A stretch of 64,000 nucleotides of DNA from Metallyticus violacea (GCA_030762175.1 CM060831.1:95623501-95687500), one strand, 5' to 3'; positions 10,800 through 23,571 are shown, counted from the stretch's first letter. Notes: a model not told the origin generated them from the sequence alone. A program made the numbers and translations.

Positions 10800-12190
10800 T
10801 CATACTTTGATATTTATTTGCATTGTATTTATCACAATGAAATGGCTGGAAAGGGTGTACAATTCAGTGGTTGAGGTCCAAATGCTCTATGGTATTGAAA
10901 TTTGGGGACTTGAGAAATGTTGGGAGGTTGTAGATCATGTTCATAGGATGTTTTTTAAGGAAGTTTTAGGGCTGCCAATAGCAACAGCAAACGAAGTTGC
11001 GCAGATTGAAATGGGAAGAGGTACAAGAAAGGGAATAGTTATGGAGAGAGCTTTAAAATACTGGTATAGGATTCTAAATTTGTATGATGATAATTTATTG
11101 ATACAATGCTTACAATATCAAAAAACAACTTTACAAAACACAGGTTGGGTTAGTAACTTGAGATATAATCTAGAAAGTAATGGATTAGGGGATATATGGA
11201 GAAAAAGAGAAATAAACCACAAAGGTTTCTGGAAGGAAGCTAGGAAAAGATTCGAGGACATAGAGATCCAAAATTATTTAGTCAATTATCTGAGAAAAGG
11301 TCACTAGTTTTTTATGTCTCAATGAAAAATAGCTTGGGAAGAGAGAGGTATATAGATAACCCTATTATTAAGAAAGAAAGGGGATGGCCTGGCTAAGAGC
11401 AGGAATATGGAGGTTAAAAGGTCAAAGAAATGGATATCCACAAGACATGTGCCCATAGATTGGGGATAAAGAAGATGTAAAACATATAATTTATGAATGT
11501 AAAGAAACTGAGACTTGGAGAAAAGAAAGTATAAGATTAAACATTAGGGAGAAAAGCAATGTTAACGAAATAATAGAAAATTACTGTAAGGATATAGGGA
11601 AATTTTTAGTAAGTAAGAAATAAATGGAAATGGACTGTGAAGAGAAGAAAGAAACAAGAGATTAGGAGAGTGTTTTCTAAAATCTGGTAGTGAGCCTTGT
11701 AATATAATAGTTATTTGCAAGGTATTGATCAAGTAAGTAAATAAAAATAGTCTGGGGTTAATTGATTTGAATTATCAAGCCAAGGACATTGGAAATTGTC
11801 CTATAAGGTGAATAAATGTAGCATTGTAGGTACTAGTAGAGTAATTATGGAATAAACAATTTGTAGAGATTGTAGTAAGTTGATAGAATACTGAAGCAGT
11901 TATAGCAAGAAAATCACTTATTTTGGTTCTTTGGGTTGAGTTGAATCCTGTTCCCCTGGAATTCCTGTAGGTTACTGCTGATGAATCGGGGACTGGGAAT
12001 TGACTAAATAGAGGCAGGTATTTTGTATTTTGTTAAATTATTTAGTATTTAGGAGAATATAATAGAATTAAATGTATTATGATAACAATAATTGTAATTG
12101 GGAGGGGTCACACCTAAAATGACCTGGGTCAGATAGGTGGAGGCCCTGATGTATTTTGTATGTGTAATTTTCTTAGTGCTTAATAAACAT
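10800..12190 (+). mobile_element. LINE relic on plus strand, C-terminal ORF2 and 3' UTR
   Basis: The coding part 10807-11307 is followed by a zinc-knuckle region (about 11395-11520, DVKHIIYECKETETW). A 3' UTR follows that shares blocks with 26.8-27.1 kb and 63.1 kb (cctggaattcctgtaggt, gatgaatcggggactggg), ending in aataaacatatcatatca. Confidence 0.7.
10807..11307 (+). pseudogene. LINE ORF2 C-terminal fragment
   Basis: A 166-codon open stretch. VYNSVVEVQMLYGIEIWGLE is the conserved block just downstream of the RT in I/R1/L1-like insect LINEs. It is followed by FFKEVLGLPIATANEVAQIE and MERALKYWYRIL. The RT, endonuclease and first ORF are missing, so this is a 5'-truncated dead copy. The methionine start is fortuitous. 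Confidence 0.7.
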
Positions 12191-12319
12191 ATCATATCAT
12201 ACCATATCATTTATCAGAAAGATGTTATCTATTGCTCTCCTATTTTCCCAAATTCTACCTGGAACTATGAAATTTTATTTTCCCTTTCTGCCCAATTTTG
12301 CTATCTTTCTTCAATATCC

Positions 12320-12323
12320 CCCG

Positions 12324-12363
<40 letters not shown>
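12320..12363 (+). repeat. (TTG)n microsatellite
   Basis: A run of about 14 TTG units. Open frames over it are artefacts of low complexity. Confidence 0.9.
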
Positions 12364-12364
<1 letters not shown>

Positions 12365-12447
12365 ATCATCAGAATACTACAATTTTCATCCAAACATAAT
12401 GACTTAAATGCACAACTGAGTACTTGAAAAATACCTAATAACTTAAT

Positions 12448-12723
12448 ATGGGACAAAAATTAATTTGGGCTAAGTTAAATTATTTTAAATTGTCTAGAAA
12501 GGATATTCAATTCCAAAGAGCTTTTACAGAAATAATGTCTTTTTTATATATAAATAATTTTAAAGTAATTAGCAAAGGGAGAAAATTAAAAGATTGTAAA
12601 AAAAAAAGTATACAGATATTATGTAAAAGTGCTTCTTTATTTTTTGCCTGGAGAAGGGGAAGGAAGTACCCAGGAGCAATTCAGGAATTATCTGAAAAAG
12701 TTAAATTAAAAAGTAAGATGTGA
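12448..12723 (+). CDS. Unrecognised 91-codon open frame
   Basis: A basic peptide with no motif I know. It lies between a LINE 3' end and a PLE in an intron and is probably a chance ORF or an element fragment. Confidence 0.12.
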   Translation: MGQKLIWAKLNYFKLSRKDIQFQRAFTEIMSFLYINNFKVISKGRKLKDCKKKSIQILCKSASLFFAWRRGRKYPGAIQELSEKVKLKSKM

Positions 12724-12834
12724 TATGATAAAAGATTTATTTTATGATTTTAATACAAACAGAAGTCATTTAAAAACCTTTTTTATTTATGAATTGCTTA
12801 GATCATTTTTTCATTAAACAAAATACTTGATTGA

Positions 12835-13465
12835 TATTATTGTATGATTTTTGGTGAACTACACACTCTTAATGCTTCACTTACATGTAATAATATTCAG
12901 AACCTGTTTCAAGAACAATTCTTTCTCATCATCACCTAGGCTAAAAATCAACTGTTGGATAATTCATTAAGCTGTGGGAATGTGTATTCTGCTCTGGTAA
13001 GCAGGTGATAAACTTGTAGTTTAAGTTATCATCCCCTGCAGTGTAGAAGTTCATTAGACTGCCTTTGTATTTGTAGATGTAGATTTTTTTCCCAAGTTGC
13101 TAGTTCTTTAGGTCCTTCTACTGATTTTAATAATTTTGCTTTATTCACTAGTCGTGATTTTCTTCCCTAAAATGACGTGCTACTGCTGATTTCTCTATTT
13201 GCTTTTACTTCATGTTCCTGAAATGTTCCTTTAACCGTGTGTATATGTTTCTCTTGTTTTTCCAATGTAGATTTTTTCACATTCTGCACAATTTATGTTA
13301 TAAATACCTGTTTTTTTTTCTCTTGGGGAATACTGTCATTAACATTGTCTATCAGTAGGTTTTTAACATTAACTCTATTAATTGGTACCAACCTGATATT
13401 AAAATCTTAAAGAATATTCTGAAATTTTTGTAGCCCATGAATTATGTGTGAATTTTTTAAATTTA
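12835..13465 (-). mobile_element. PLE family A, 3' half inverted
   Basis: Minus-strand GIY-YIG end and terminal segment. The terminal pattern (acactcttaatgcttcactta) is at its left. The hammerhead is degenerate near 12905-12935 (GTGATGA in place of CTGATGA). It abuts a plus-strand copy at about 13466 in head-to-head arrangement, which suggests an inverted partial copy of the same element. Confidence 0.7.
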
Positions 13466-14790
13466 TCTAAATGATTGGCTTAAAACAAGTGGAATTAATG
13501 ATGCACACATAAAAGAATACATCAAACGTAGAATACAGAAATTTGCATAAACCAAGACTATTTTTCTTTCAAAGGAAAATTTTATAAACAACAAGCAGAA
13601 CTTACTATGCGCAGCCTCTTATCTCCATTTTTAGCTAACCTCTTCATGAGCAGATTTGAAACACACATCAACTCAGCTTTCCCATACATATTTAAGGTAT
13701 GGTGCAGATATGTCAATGATATATTTGCCATAGTTAACAAAAAACTCATTGATGATGCCTTAAAACTTTTGAACATACAAGATAGAAACTTATCATTTAC
13801 ATATGAAACTGAAACAAATAACATGTTGCCATTCTTGAATATTAAAATAATGAAATGTCAAGGAAATCTGGAATTTGGAATATACAGGAAGAATGCACAT
13901 GCAGATAATAACATCAAAGCTGGCAGTTTTAAACCCACAGTACATAAACATGCAGTTATTAACAGTTTAACACACCATCTAGTTAACCTACAAATTAGCA
14001 AAGAAGAATATTTTAATGAATACATACAAATAGTAGAAACAGCGGTCAAAAAGAGTTTTAAAGAAGAACTAGTACACAAAAAGGTACAGAAATTCAAGAA
14101 ACAAAAAGGTATCAAAGAAACCACAACACTTTCAACAAGAAAAGATAAGCTAATTTTTAAAAAATTCACATATCATCCATGGCCTACAAAAAATTTCAGA
14201 ATATTCTTAAAGATTTTAATATCAGGTTGATACTGGTTAACAGATTTAATATTAAAAACTACCAATAGGCAATGTTAATGCCAGTATTCCACAAGGGAAA
14301 AAACAGGTATTTACGAAATAAATTGTGCACAATGTGAAAAATTCTACATTGAAAAAATAAAGAGAAACATGGGCACACAGTTAAAGGAACATTTCAAGAA
14401 TATGAAGTACAAGCAAATAGAGAAATCAGCAGCAGCATATCATTTTTGGACAAAAAACCACGACATAGTGAATAAAGCAAAATTATTAAAATCAGTAGAA
14501 GTACCTATATAACTAGCAACTTGGGAGTAAATCTACATCTACAAATACAAAGACAGTCTAATAAACTTCGACACTGCCCGGGATGATAACTTAAACTACA
14601 AGTTTATCAGACTGCCACCAGAGCAGAATACACATTCCCACAGCTTAACGAATTATCTGAAAGTTAAATTTTAGCCTAGTTGATGATGAGAATGAGTTGT
14701 TTTTGCAACAGGTTCTATACGTTAATGCAAGTAAGTGAAGCATTAAGAGTATGTAGTTCAACTAAATCATACAATAATATCAATTATATG
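13466..14790 (+). mobile_element. PLE family A, RT to 3' end
   Basis: Plus-strand copy with RT catalytic region (13607-14230), broken GIY-YIG region (about 14290-14560) and terminal segment to atcatacaataatatcaatt. The hammerhead at 14676-14712 is decayed (TTGATGA, TGCAAC). Confidence 0.78.
13607..14230 (+). pseudogene. PLE family A reverse transcriptase fragment
   Basis: 207 open codons. SLLSPFLANLFMSRFE corresponds to the GSPLSPxLANLF RT motif, and VWCRYVNDIFAIV to the catalytic YVDD block with the first aspartate changed to N. MLPFLNIKIMK and FGIYRKN follow, then FTYHPW near the end. The altered catalytic aspartate and a downstream frameshift mean the copy is dead. Confidence 0.78.
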
Positions 14791-15257
14791 ATTGGCTTCA
14801 CTGTTCAAGTTCCAATTTACATTTTAATTAAAATACTTGATTGTTCTTTAAAGCCAAGCTCTGAGTAAATGGCATTTATATGGGACATGAAGGTTTCTGG
14901 GAATCAATTCAAACAACATTTCTTGAGCTTCAAGCCTAATTAATTTTTATACATCCAAGTTTTTAGGTTGTTCCCATCAAATAAATGTCATCCATTTCCT
15001 AATGATGTGGATAACATATATTTCCAAACTTTAGATGTTAATGAGCCAATCTGACTGGAAGCTGAATAAAGGACGCTTGTTTTGTATCTTCTTTAAATTC
15101 ATCACATGTAGTCCTGAAGGTCATACTCCATTGTATATTTTGGTTATCTGCACTTTTTTCTGAACCATTATCTTTATATTGCTCATGTTCCAATTGTGGT
15201 AAAACTCTAACAGATACATTTATAGCCTTATTATCTTCTGCCTAAATATATATTACA
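14791..15257. other. Intronic sequence, no feature recognised
   Basis: No recognisable feature. Confidence 0.35.
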
Positions 15258-15311
15258 ATGCTATATTCAGCATTTTGCACAGAAATAAAAGTATTTTTAA
15301 TATATTCTACC

Positions 15312-15334
15312 TATATATATATATATATATATAT
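15312..15334. repeat. (TA)n microsatellite
   Basis: Short TA run inside an intron. Confidence 0.8.
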
Positions 15335-15516
15335 TGCAATGTTTTATACAGCAATTTGCACAGAAATTGAATTATATTCCTTAACAACTATTATTTATCA
15401 AAAGAAAATATTTTTCACTTACCTGGAACTTTTTACCTAAATTAAAACTTTAAATTTCACATGGTACATTTTAACCTGCTCTAAAACTATATATATTCTT
15501 TACATAATGTACTTAC

Positions 15517-15688
15517 AAATATTTACTGCAGTATAATTGGCATAAAATCCCTTGTTGCTATAACTCCCATCAGTGACAAACTTAAGCCACAAATAATTAT
15601 GTGTGGAGATGACTGGAGCTGGGAAACTATGTATTCCTCCACAATAGGATCCTATTAGAGGAGAATTTACACCGTCTCCATCTCGAAT
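15517..15688 (-). CDS. Cubilin-like exon: second half of CUB 3
   Basis: The 172-nt exon runs from an atag acceptor to a gtaagt donor. It begins in phase 0 with IRDGDGVNSPLIGSYCGG, including cysteine 4. It then encodes LWLKFVTDGSYSNKGFYANY, a textbook CUB ending with the aspartate and glycine of the calcium loop. It ends in phase 1, and the next exon (3677-3911) starts with two bases and then CGGIF, so CUB 4 follows after a very short linker. With the 29131-29318 exon it forms a complete CUB. Confidence 0.9.
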
Positions 15689-16979
15689 CTATGAATAAGA
15701 TTTTAATTAATATATTTTATTTTCATTATATGTGTTGTCCAAGTTTATGGTAAGATTTGTAGCTAAAAAACATAATTTAACTATACTCTGAACATTTACT
15801 CTACAAGGCTTTCAATTCAACACTTCCCAGTCTGAAAATTATCTGTTTAACATGTATTAAATGTAAACAAAAACATGTTAATTTAGTTATTGAGGGTAAG
15901 TTTAACACTATTATTAATTAAATTTTATATTTCAACATCTCATCCACATTTTGAAATTTCAAATTTCACCCCTACTTTTTGATGCTTAAATTTTAAAGAT
16001 GATACAATAATTATTGCAATCACATCTTTTGTTTTCTATCATTGCATGGCAGCCTAGACTATTGATATTGTTTGAATTTGAATAGAATAAAAAATAAGTT
16101 ATTTATAAGATGCAAAAACAATATATTTTGAGTAAAATTATAATTAATATTACTGTAATTCAGCATATTTTGGAACTACAACTAACGAGCTTACATTCTC
16201 TGCTTTCTTCTAGGTATATACACCATTTTTAAACAATTTATCATCAAAACATAACAAATACATTAAATGCTCAGTAATTTTTATAGTACTATTCTATCCA
16301 AATTCAATCAATAACAACAACAGTCCAGATTGCCAGGCATGATAAAAAATAAAGATTTGATAATGGTTGCGTCCTCTTTAAAATTTAAGCATTAAAAGGT
16401 AGGGGTGTCATTTAAATATAAAAATGGGGAGATGGCTGGGAGTCAAGGCCTCAAATTTTACCAATTGCCCTGCTCCTTAATGAGAGTTTGGTTGGAGGTA
16501 AAAAGAATTCCTTGTAAGAATATTCACATATTTACAGTGATAAGGAATTGATGAAGAGGTGATTTGAGGTGACAGTCCAGCAACTACATTAGGATATTCT
16601 GACCATATTTCAAATATGAAGTTCAAATTTCAAATAATGCTATCTTAAATATAAAAACAACATCAAAATTCTATATAGGAATGTTCAAAGTATATTTAAC
16701 AAGTTATATTATATAATTTTATTCCTTAAGGATCTAAATGCTCTCTTGTATAATGCTTAGCATTGACTCAGCAAAAAGGCACTATTATATTAAAAAATTC
16801 CTGGATATTATAACAGGAATTCTCGCCAATGCAGTGGCATGTATGTTAAAGATAACCTCATTACTCCTACCATAAATGATGTGTTCAAATTAGCAACTCT
16901 TTGTGCTATATAATACCTCACAATTGCAGGCAAAATACATTCTATAATATGTCATGAATGGACATTGGATTTGTATGCA
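15689..16979. other. Intronic sequence, no feature recognised
   Basis: AT-rich with no long ORF. Confidence 0.4.
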
Positions 16980-17101
16980 CTAAAAAATATCTAAAATATG
17001 CATGCATATTTTATGCTGTCAAAATCTTTAAAATATGCTCTATAAATACAAAAATATGCATTTAGCATGTACTAAAATTGATGAGTTTAATCTTATACAT
17101 T

Positions 17102-17420
17102 TTGGTACTTACAACATACATTCTTCCTTAAACACCATTCCTGTCATTTTAATTTGATTTCCAGTATACAATGATCATTTTCTACAAATGCCGAGGTCTA
17201 GGTTTATGATATTTATTGGTTAAAACCTGTTTGTATGCTGAGAGGGACCTTTCCATATCTACAGATATTATTGGGCAAAATTTGAAAACACTTTTATGAT
17301 TATGCAATACTGTTATCTCATACACTCTAGTGCTTCACTTCTTTTAAAATATAATGGGACCGGTCTCAAAGAGAATCCTCTCCATTCTTAAAACCGGTCT
17401 CTTCGAAACTAAGAAGATAT
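17102..17420 (+). repeat. Direct repeat unit R1, copy 1
   Basis: Starts ggtacttacaacatacattc and recurs almost unchanged at 17832-18130. Within it, aaaccggtctctt and cataactctagtg-like segments give local inverted symmetry. Confidence 0.85.
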
Positions 17421-17574
17421 TTGTTAAAGCCCCATCCGAGTTAGTGTTTACAAAGAAAATTCTCCAAACCTCCCATTACCCCCAGAGCCAACACTAACTA
17501 ATTTAAGTATGTGGAATGAACCTGCTCTATTCTATTCAGATAATTTCAATGCTGTTAAAGAATTCATTGGTACT

Positions 17575-17828
17575 GCACATGACACAGTAAATAACTTTAC
17601 TATCTATAGTGAAATTCGACTCTTCCCTTTCTTTAACACTGTTTTAAAAGCAAACTTCTGAACTTTTCTTTAAGCATTATAACATAATCTTAACCTCAAT
17701 GATCACACCTCAAAAAAACTGAACATCATCAGATCAGCAGCCTAGGTTTGAGGTTCATAGTAATGCAATAAGTTTATTTTACAGACAGGACAAATTCACT
17801 GGAGCTCCAGTCCTGAGTCACTCCCGAA
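17575..17828 (+). repeat. Direct repeat unit R2, copy 1
   Basis: Begins gcacatgacacagtaaataa and ends cactcccgaacagta. Recurs at 19352-19615. Confidence 0.85.
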
Positions 17829-17831
17829 CAG

Positions 17832-18130
17832 TACTTACAACATACATTCTTCCTTAAACACCATTCCTGTCATTTTAATTTGATTTGCAGTATACAATGA
17901 TCATTTTCTACAAATGCTGAGGTGTAGGTTTATGATATTTATTGGTTAAAACCTGTTTGTATGCTGAGAGGGACCTTTCCATATCTACAGATATTATTGG
18001 GCAAAATTTGAAAACACTTTTATGATTATGCAATACTGTTATCTCATACACTCTAGTGCTTTACTTCTTTTAAAATATAATGGGACTGGTCTCAAAGAGA
18101 ATCCTTTCCATCCTTAAAACCGGTCTCTTA
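17832..18130 (+). repeat. Direct repeat unit R1, copy 2
   Basis: Near-identical to 17102-17420, differing by a few substitutions. Confidence 0.85.
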
Positions 18131-18200
18131 AGCACTAAGAGTGTATGAGACAACAGTATTGGATAATCATTTATATTTTATCTAGCTTCACTGCATTGGT

Positions 18201-19140
18201 TCAACAGAATTGCAAAAAGTTTGTTATAAGCTGAAAGCACTTACTAACTTGGGAAACTTCAAGAAGCAATATTTTTTCACCGTGAAAGTCCACAGAACAC
18301 AAAATTTTAATGTTAGGATTTCTTTTTAAATCATTGCACAATTTACCACTTAATTTTCCTGCACACTTTAAAGGAACACTCTCAAGTTTACTCAGAACCT
18401 CAATGAGAATTGATAGATTCATGTAAGGTCAAACCAGATTTCTTGAGTTTTTTTGTGACTTTGAAATGTGCCTTGATTACAGCCAAGTATCTTTTGCAAA
18501 TAGTCACTATTAAAAATATTCTGAGAACGTTGAACTGACACAGTGTCAATTGGGTTCAACTTACCAATGAATTCTTTAACAGCATTGAAATTATCTGAAT
18601 AGAATAGAGCAGGCTCATTCCACTTACTTAATGGGGGTAATGGGAGGTTTGGAGAATTTTCTTTGTAAGCACTAACTCGGATGGGGCTTTAACAAATATC
18701 TTCTTAGTGCTGGCTATTAAACAGTCACATTAGAAAAACTTTCCCTATTGACCAGTTACTCTGTGAAGTGCATGCACACTATACATAACATGAATGAGTT
18801 GGAGGAAAATACTTTTAATGCTGAATCAGCCTTTAAGATGTAAGTTGCAGCATCTGAAAGCAGAATTCAAAATTTGTATACACTGCCTCTTTTTGGCCAA
18901 AGTAATTTCAGAGCATCATTCATGAAGTGAGCTATAACAGAATTATTACATTTTTCTAAAACTCTGTCGGTAATCAAGAATAGTTTCCCTACAAGAAAAT
19001 TTGCCACATGACAGCCACAGGCACTTGCAGTTTCATTTACTACCCCATACATGGGAGAGTCCTTTAAATAGTCCCAAATTTGTAAAATTGCTGCACAGTA
19101 CCAGCTATCCAGATAATTTTTTCTCAAGGTAGATTCATCT
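18201..19140 (-). pseudogene. hAT transposase relic
   Basis: Reading from 19127 downward, VVNETASACGCHVANFLVGK matches the DETTDxxGRxVANxxVG block of hAT transposases. LLWPKRG and ILLSDAATYILKAD follow, equal to the FVSDAAPYMxKA block. KAPSELV, then WNEPALFYSDNFNAVKEFI, lies near 18700-18580. The stretch 18422-18201 (LTLHESIN, LSKLESVPLKCAGKL) matches the later alpha-helical part. Frames change several times, so the gene is dead. The same family occurs at 46.5-47.3 kb. Confidence 0.65.
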
Positions 19141-19351
19141 GGAACTTGTGGTTACTGAGTGAATTCAATGGTATGTTTGTGGCTGTAACGGCTTCACAAA
19201 AAAAAAAAAAATCAAACTTCAAACTTTATTCTTTCATGAAATTTAAAGATCTTTGGTCAATAGTGTTTGTTTGGATGTATTTTTGCTGGTCTGTTTGTTT
19301 GCATTGTGCTGGTTGGTAGATATGTGCTGAGTTACCTGAAATGTTTATCAA

Positions 19352-19615
19352 CTGTAACTGCACATGACACAGTAAATAACTTTACTATCTATAGTGAAAT
19401 TCGACTCTTCCCTTTCTTTAACACTGTTTTAAAAGCAAACTTCTGAACTTTTCTTTAAGCATTATAACACAATCTTAACCTCAATGATCACACCTCAAAA
19501 AAACTGAACATCATCAGATCAGCAGCCTAGGTTTGAGGTTCATAGTAATGTAATAAGTTTATTTTACAGACAGGACAAATTCACTGGAGCTCCAGTCCTG
19601 AGTCACTCCCGAACA
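19352..19615 (+). repeat. Direct repeat unit R2, copy 2
   Basis: Near-identical to 17575-17828, located 1.8 kb downstream. Confidence 0.85.
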
Positions 19616-19966
19616 GTAGCAGAGAAAGTCAAGGATAGTGACTTGCACAGATAATAGAACACACAAATGCAACAACTTGATAGCTCAGATGGTTACACTG
19701 TCATACTATAGGTTTTTGTGGGTTTGGAATTCTCAAGTCCTGAATCTCTATTTGAATTTTTTAACTTTATATATATTTTCTGTGGAATGAAAAGAGATTT
19801 GCCACCATTACAGTGATTTACCAGCCCCTATCAATTTATATTTACGAAAAGGAGGCAAGCATAGGCTGTCTGGTCGTCTACCGGTTTCTAGGATTTATCC
19901 GAAGTTAGCATAAAGATTAGTGTGTGTTAATTAAAGGCAAATTTCAATAAGACAGCACGTGGTAAA

Positions 19967-20097
<131 letters not shown>

Positions 20098-20981
20098 AGT
20101 AACTCACTTTTGTAATTAAAAACAACAAATTGCACTCAGAAAGTTCAGGCGGACAACGTATAGGTTACGTTTACCAAAAAATAATTCATGTAACATTTAC
20201 ACTCTTACAATCAGTTTTCTTTCGTTTGCGACTGCGGAGCTCGGCTCTCCCCGCTGTCGCTCAGGACTGGTGCTTCGGTTTTTGTGCTGCCTGTACGGGC
20301 AAGTACGCAATGTAAAAAGGAAAATGGAATGAGGAATTCCCCGGTAACATCACGTGATTTAGTCGCGATTGCACTAGAGAGGCTCCTTATAAGTGTTTGC
20401 TTCTTATGGATGTCTCCACAGTAAGGACTTCATCATTTTTTGTCCATGTGTTTAAATATTAAGTTTAAAATTTTAAAATGCATGTATTATGTGCTCGATT
20501 CACGGAAAAATTAAATATGCAACAACACCGGAAATATGCAATTATATGCACTATAAAACTTTACATACCAGCACAGAGATAGTTGCTTGAGCGAGTGCAA
20601 AGGAGCAGACGGGTGGAAGACTTAACGCCTACGAGTACGGTTATGTTTGCGGGTTGCACTGAAATTGAATTGTTCAAGAAGTGGCCTTAAAATAAAATAT
20701 TTTTAAGAAGTACAGTAAGGATAACAGTTTGTATGGTGCTGTAGTGTAGGTGTTGTAAGTGTGGATATTTAGTTAAAATGGTGGCGTCGAATCGAATACA
20801 AGACTAGCGGCGATGGAAGAGGTGACAAATGTTTAAAACAACATCGAAAGATTTGAACCAAGTGAAGGGTATGGAAAAGAGAATAAGAAGTTGGAACAAA
20901 TTATATTATCAATTGGACGGTTAAACGGAGAAATAAGTAAAATTGTGGAATTTGATTATAGAGTAGAAAAAAATTGAAAGA

Positions 20982-21150
20982 TTGGAAGAAGCAAATTGGA
21001 AATTAAATATCATAGTTTTTGGAATAGAGGAGCAAAGAGAAAAAAGAGTTTGGAACGAAGTGAAAGATATCATAGAAGGGAAATTGGAAATAAAACTGGC
21101 TGGCTGGGAAGTAAAAGATGCCTATAGGATAGGAAGAAAGTTGCAAAGCC
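20982..21150 (+). pseudogene. LINE ORF1 fragment, L1-type RRM/C-terminal region (part 1)
   Basis: After a coiled-coil-like stretch (20830-20980), LNIIVFGIEEQREKRVWNEV and VKDAYRIGRK match the RNA-binding core of L1-type ORF1 proteins (NIRIFGI...AHRxGRK). A SINE interrupts it at 21151. The protein resumes near 21417 with PILVKLATVNFKSEALGNAK, the matching next block (RPILVKF...LRNAR). Confidence 0.65.
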
Positions 21151-21415
21151 TTTTTTGTTTAGTTTATTTACGGACGCTCTTTAACATCTCAGGTCATCAG
21201 CGTCCCATTCAATTCAGGGCGTGAAACGGCCGACAAATTTTTCTCAAAGGCCTCTTCTTTCAGGCTTGAGGTTCTTTTACGTGCCGTAAATGTACGACAC
21301 GGGACACACGGCTTTACTTCCCTTCTGAAGGAAGCCATACGTAGGATTTTTACGTTCGAAAAAAATCCATTGATCCTGGCCGGGTTTGAACCCGCTATCT
21401 TGGATTTGTAAATCC
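21151..21415 (-). mobile_element. SINE family 1, copy in LINE ORF1
   Basis: The tail is at the left (ttttttgtttagtttattta). The body has the diagnostic ctttaacatctcaggtcat, and the tRNA-like head has B box gggtttgaaccc near 21381. The head is truncated before the A box. It splits the ORF1 reading frame between GRKVAK and PILVK. Confidence 0.85.
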
Positions 21416-21932
21416 TAAACCAATATTAGTAAAACTAGCTACAGTAAATTTTAAATCGGAGGCGCTTGGTAATGCAAAGAAACTAAAAGGCACGAAAAAT
21501 GTATTTGAACAAGATTATGGATGAAGGACCGACAATTATGGTTTGAGTTATTAATGGAAATGAAGTAGGTAAGAAATGAAGGAAAGAGAGCCTTTGAATG
21601 GGGAATTCAGTTATGGATTGATGGGTAACTACAAACGAGAATACAACAAGAAGACATATTAAGGTCAAATACAAGAGTTAAAAAAAATATTCATATAGAA
21701 GGGGAAAGAAGAGAAAGAAAAGAAGAGGCGAGTGATGTCAGTACCATGCAACAGAGAGGTGAAGAACAGCAGGCAACAAGGATAAGACCAGGGTCACCAA
21801 ATGACAAGAAAAATAGTCTGACCAATCGACAGATGGAAGAAAAGACATCAGATGAAAATGGAGACAGGGTAGAAATGGAAGTGAGGAGTGAGTAAGAAGG
21901 GGTGCCATCAAAGATAGGAAGTACTTTACTAC

Positions 21933-22210
21933 GGAATTTTTTTTTTTTGAATGATTTATTTATGGACGCTCTTTAACAGCTCAGGTCATCAGCGTTCCAT
22001 TCAACTCAGGGCGTGAAACGGCCGGCAAATTTTGCTCAGAGGCCTCTTTCAGGCTTGAGATTCTTTTTCCTGCCGTAAATGTACGACACGGGACCCACGG
22101 CTTTACTTCCCTTCCGAAGGAAGCCATACTTAGGATTTTTACGCCCCGAAAAAATCCATCGGTCCTGGCCGGGTTCGAACCCGCAATCTTGGATTTAGGA
22201 GGCAAGTATG
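21933..22210 (-). mobile_element. SINE family 1 with 12-bp target-site duplication
   Basis: The poly-T tail at 21937-21948, body and tRNA head with B box gggttcgaaccc near 22170 are all present. GTACTTTACTAC occurs at 21921-21932 and 22211-22222 as the target-site duplication. Confidence 0.92.
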
Positions 22211-22319
22211 GTACTTTACTACTGGAAAATCACATAAGAGATACAGCACAAGAGGGAAGATTGACAAGAAGAACAAAATTGTATCAGTTTAGTGTGGATA
22301 GATTAAGATTAGAATAGGG

Positions 22320-23110
22320 AAAAAGAACCTGGTGGTAGTATATTGGAATGTAAAAGTGTTAATAGATAAAATACATAAAGGTAAACTTGTGCAAATCAAG
22401 AAGTTGGGTAATATGGTGGCAGTGGTAGAAATGTGAATAACAAAACAATACTGGGATAAGTATAAATGGTTTTAAGTATTTTGATAGGAATGGAAAGAAA
22501 AAGAGAGGTAAAGGGGAGAGTATCTGGAAGAAGGGATTGTTTTTTAAAAAAAGGCAAGAAGCTTGGGGAAAAGAATATAAGGGTGTAGGTTCAGATAAAG
22601 TGTTATGGGTATGGTTACATAGTGTGACAAGAGAGGAACAAAAAATATTTGTATTATCGTATATAACATACCAAGTGTGTCAAATTTTTATGATCCCAAT
22701 TTATACAATAGGCTTCTTAAGGAAATGGAATGTTTACAGCAGAAATATAATGTAAACTTTATGATAATGGGTGAATTTAATGCAAGGAAAAGAATCACTG
22801 CATGTAATCCCAAGTAAATGAGAATTAAAAAATGGTGCTCAATTTATGCAAAGGTGTAGTAGAGACAAGATAAATAATAGAGAAGGTATTAAATTGATTG
22901 AATTTTGTGAAGAAAACAATTTTATAATAGGATAAAGGGATCAGATAAATGTGAAGATTTTTACTTTCATAAACCAAAATGGGCAAATGTGATTGATTAC
23001 TTGCTGTGTTCACCAAATCTAGTTGATGATATAGATTTTAAGCTTTTGAATTGAGTAGCTACCATTTCCCTTTATTAGCACAATTTCAAATTGGAGATGC
23101 AGTGAAAGAA
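22320..23110 (+). pseudogene. LINE ORF2 apurinic endonuclease domain, broken
   Basis: The blocks VVYWNVKVLIDKIHKGKLVQ, then NFMIMGEFNARK (equal to GDFNAR), then WANVIDYLLCSPNLVDDI (equal to xxIDYIL) appear in different frames with stops. Together they are the APE-type endonuclease that starts LINE ORF2. The frame is clearly broken, so no activity is expected. Confidence 0.68.
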
Positions 23111-23528
23111 TATGAGGATATAATTGATTGTTTAGAGGAGGAAAGAACTTAATAAAAATTTACTTGGGGAGAAGAGACTTATTTTGTAAAAGATTAGGGT
23201 CAAATGAAGGTAGAAATGTAGAATTAAGAGCTACAAACTAATTGGAGAAGAGAAGTCTGAGAAAGCTAAGACACAGTTAGAGGGGCTGATGAAAAGAGCA
23301 GAAAGTAAAATGAGAGGTAGAGAGAGCGTGATAGTCTGGGCAAGGGGCTGGTATGATGAACAATGTTGGCTAAAAAAGTAAAAGTTAGAAAGGGAGTTAA
23401 AAAGGTGGAAACAAACAGAAGAGACTTAATTAAATGTACTTACGAAGCTGTTGACAATGGAGTGGTATATATATAAACAATGTAATACAGTTTTTTTTTA
23501 CACTAACTCCATTCACTTACATAAAAAT

Positions 23529-23571
23529 CTGGACATATGTTTTGGGAGTGATCCCTCGCATCTTCAGCCTG
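23529..23571 (-). ncRNA. Decayed hammerhead at PLE-B copy 3 end
   Basis: CTGAAGA (23561-23567) and helix II gaggg/cactc-like pairing are kept, but GAAAC reads AAAAC. Probably inactive. Confidence 0.6.

Noticed and set aside
10807..11307. Host gene of 166 codons
   Set aside because: The blocks match the C-terminal part of LINE ORF2 and recur at 61.8 kb.
12137..12427. ORFs with a run of valine or leucine
   Set aside because: They translate the (TTG)n repeat next to a LINE 3' end.
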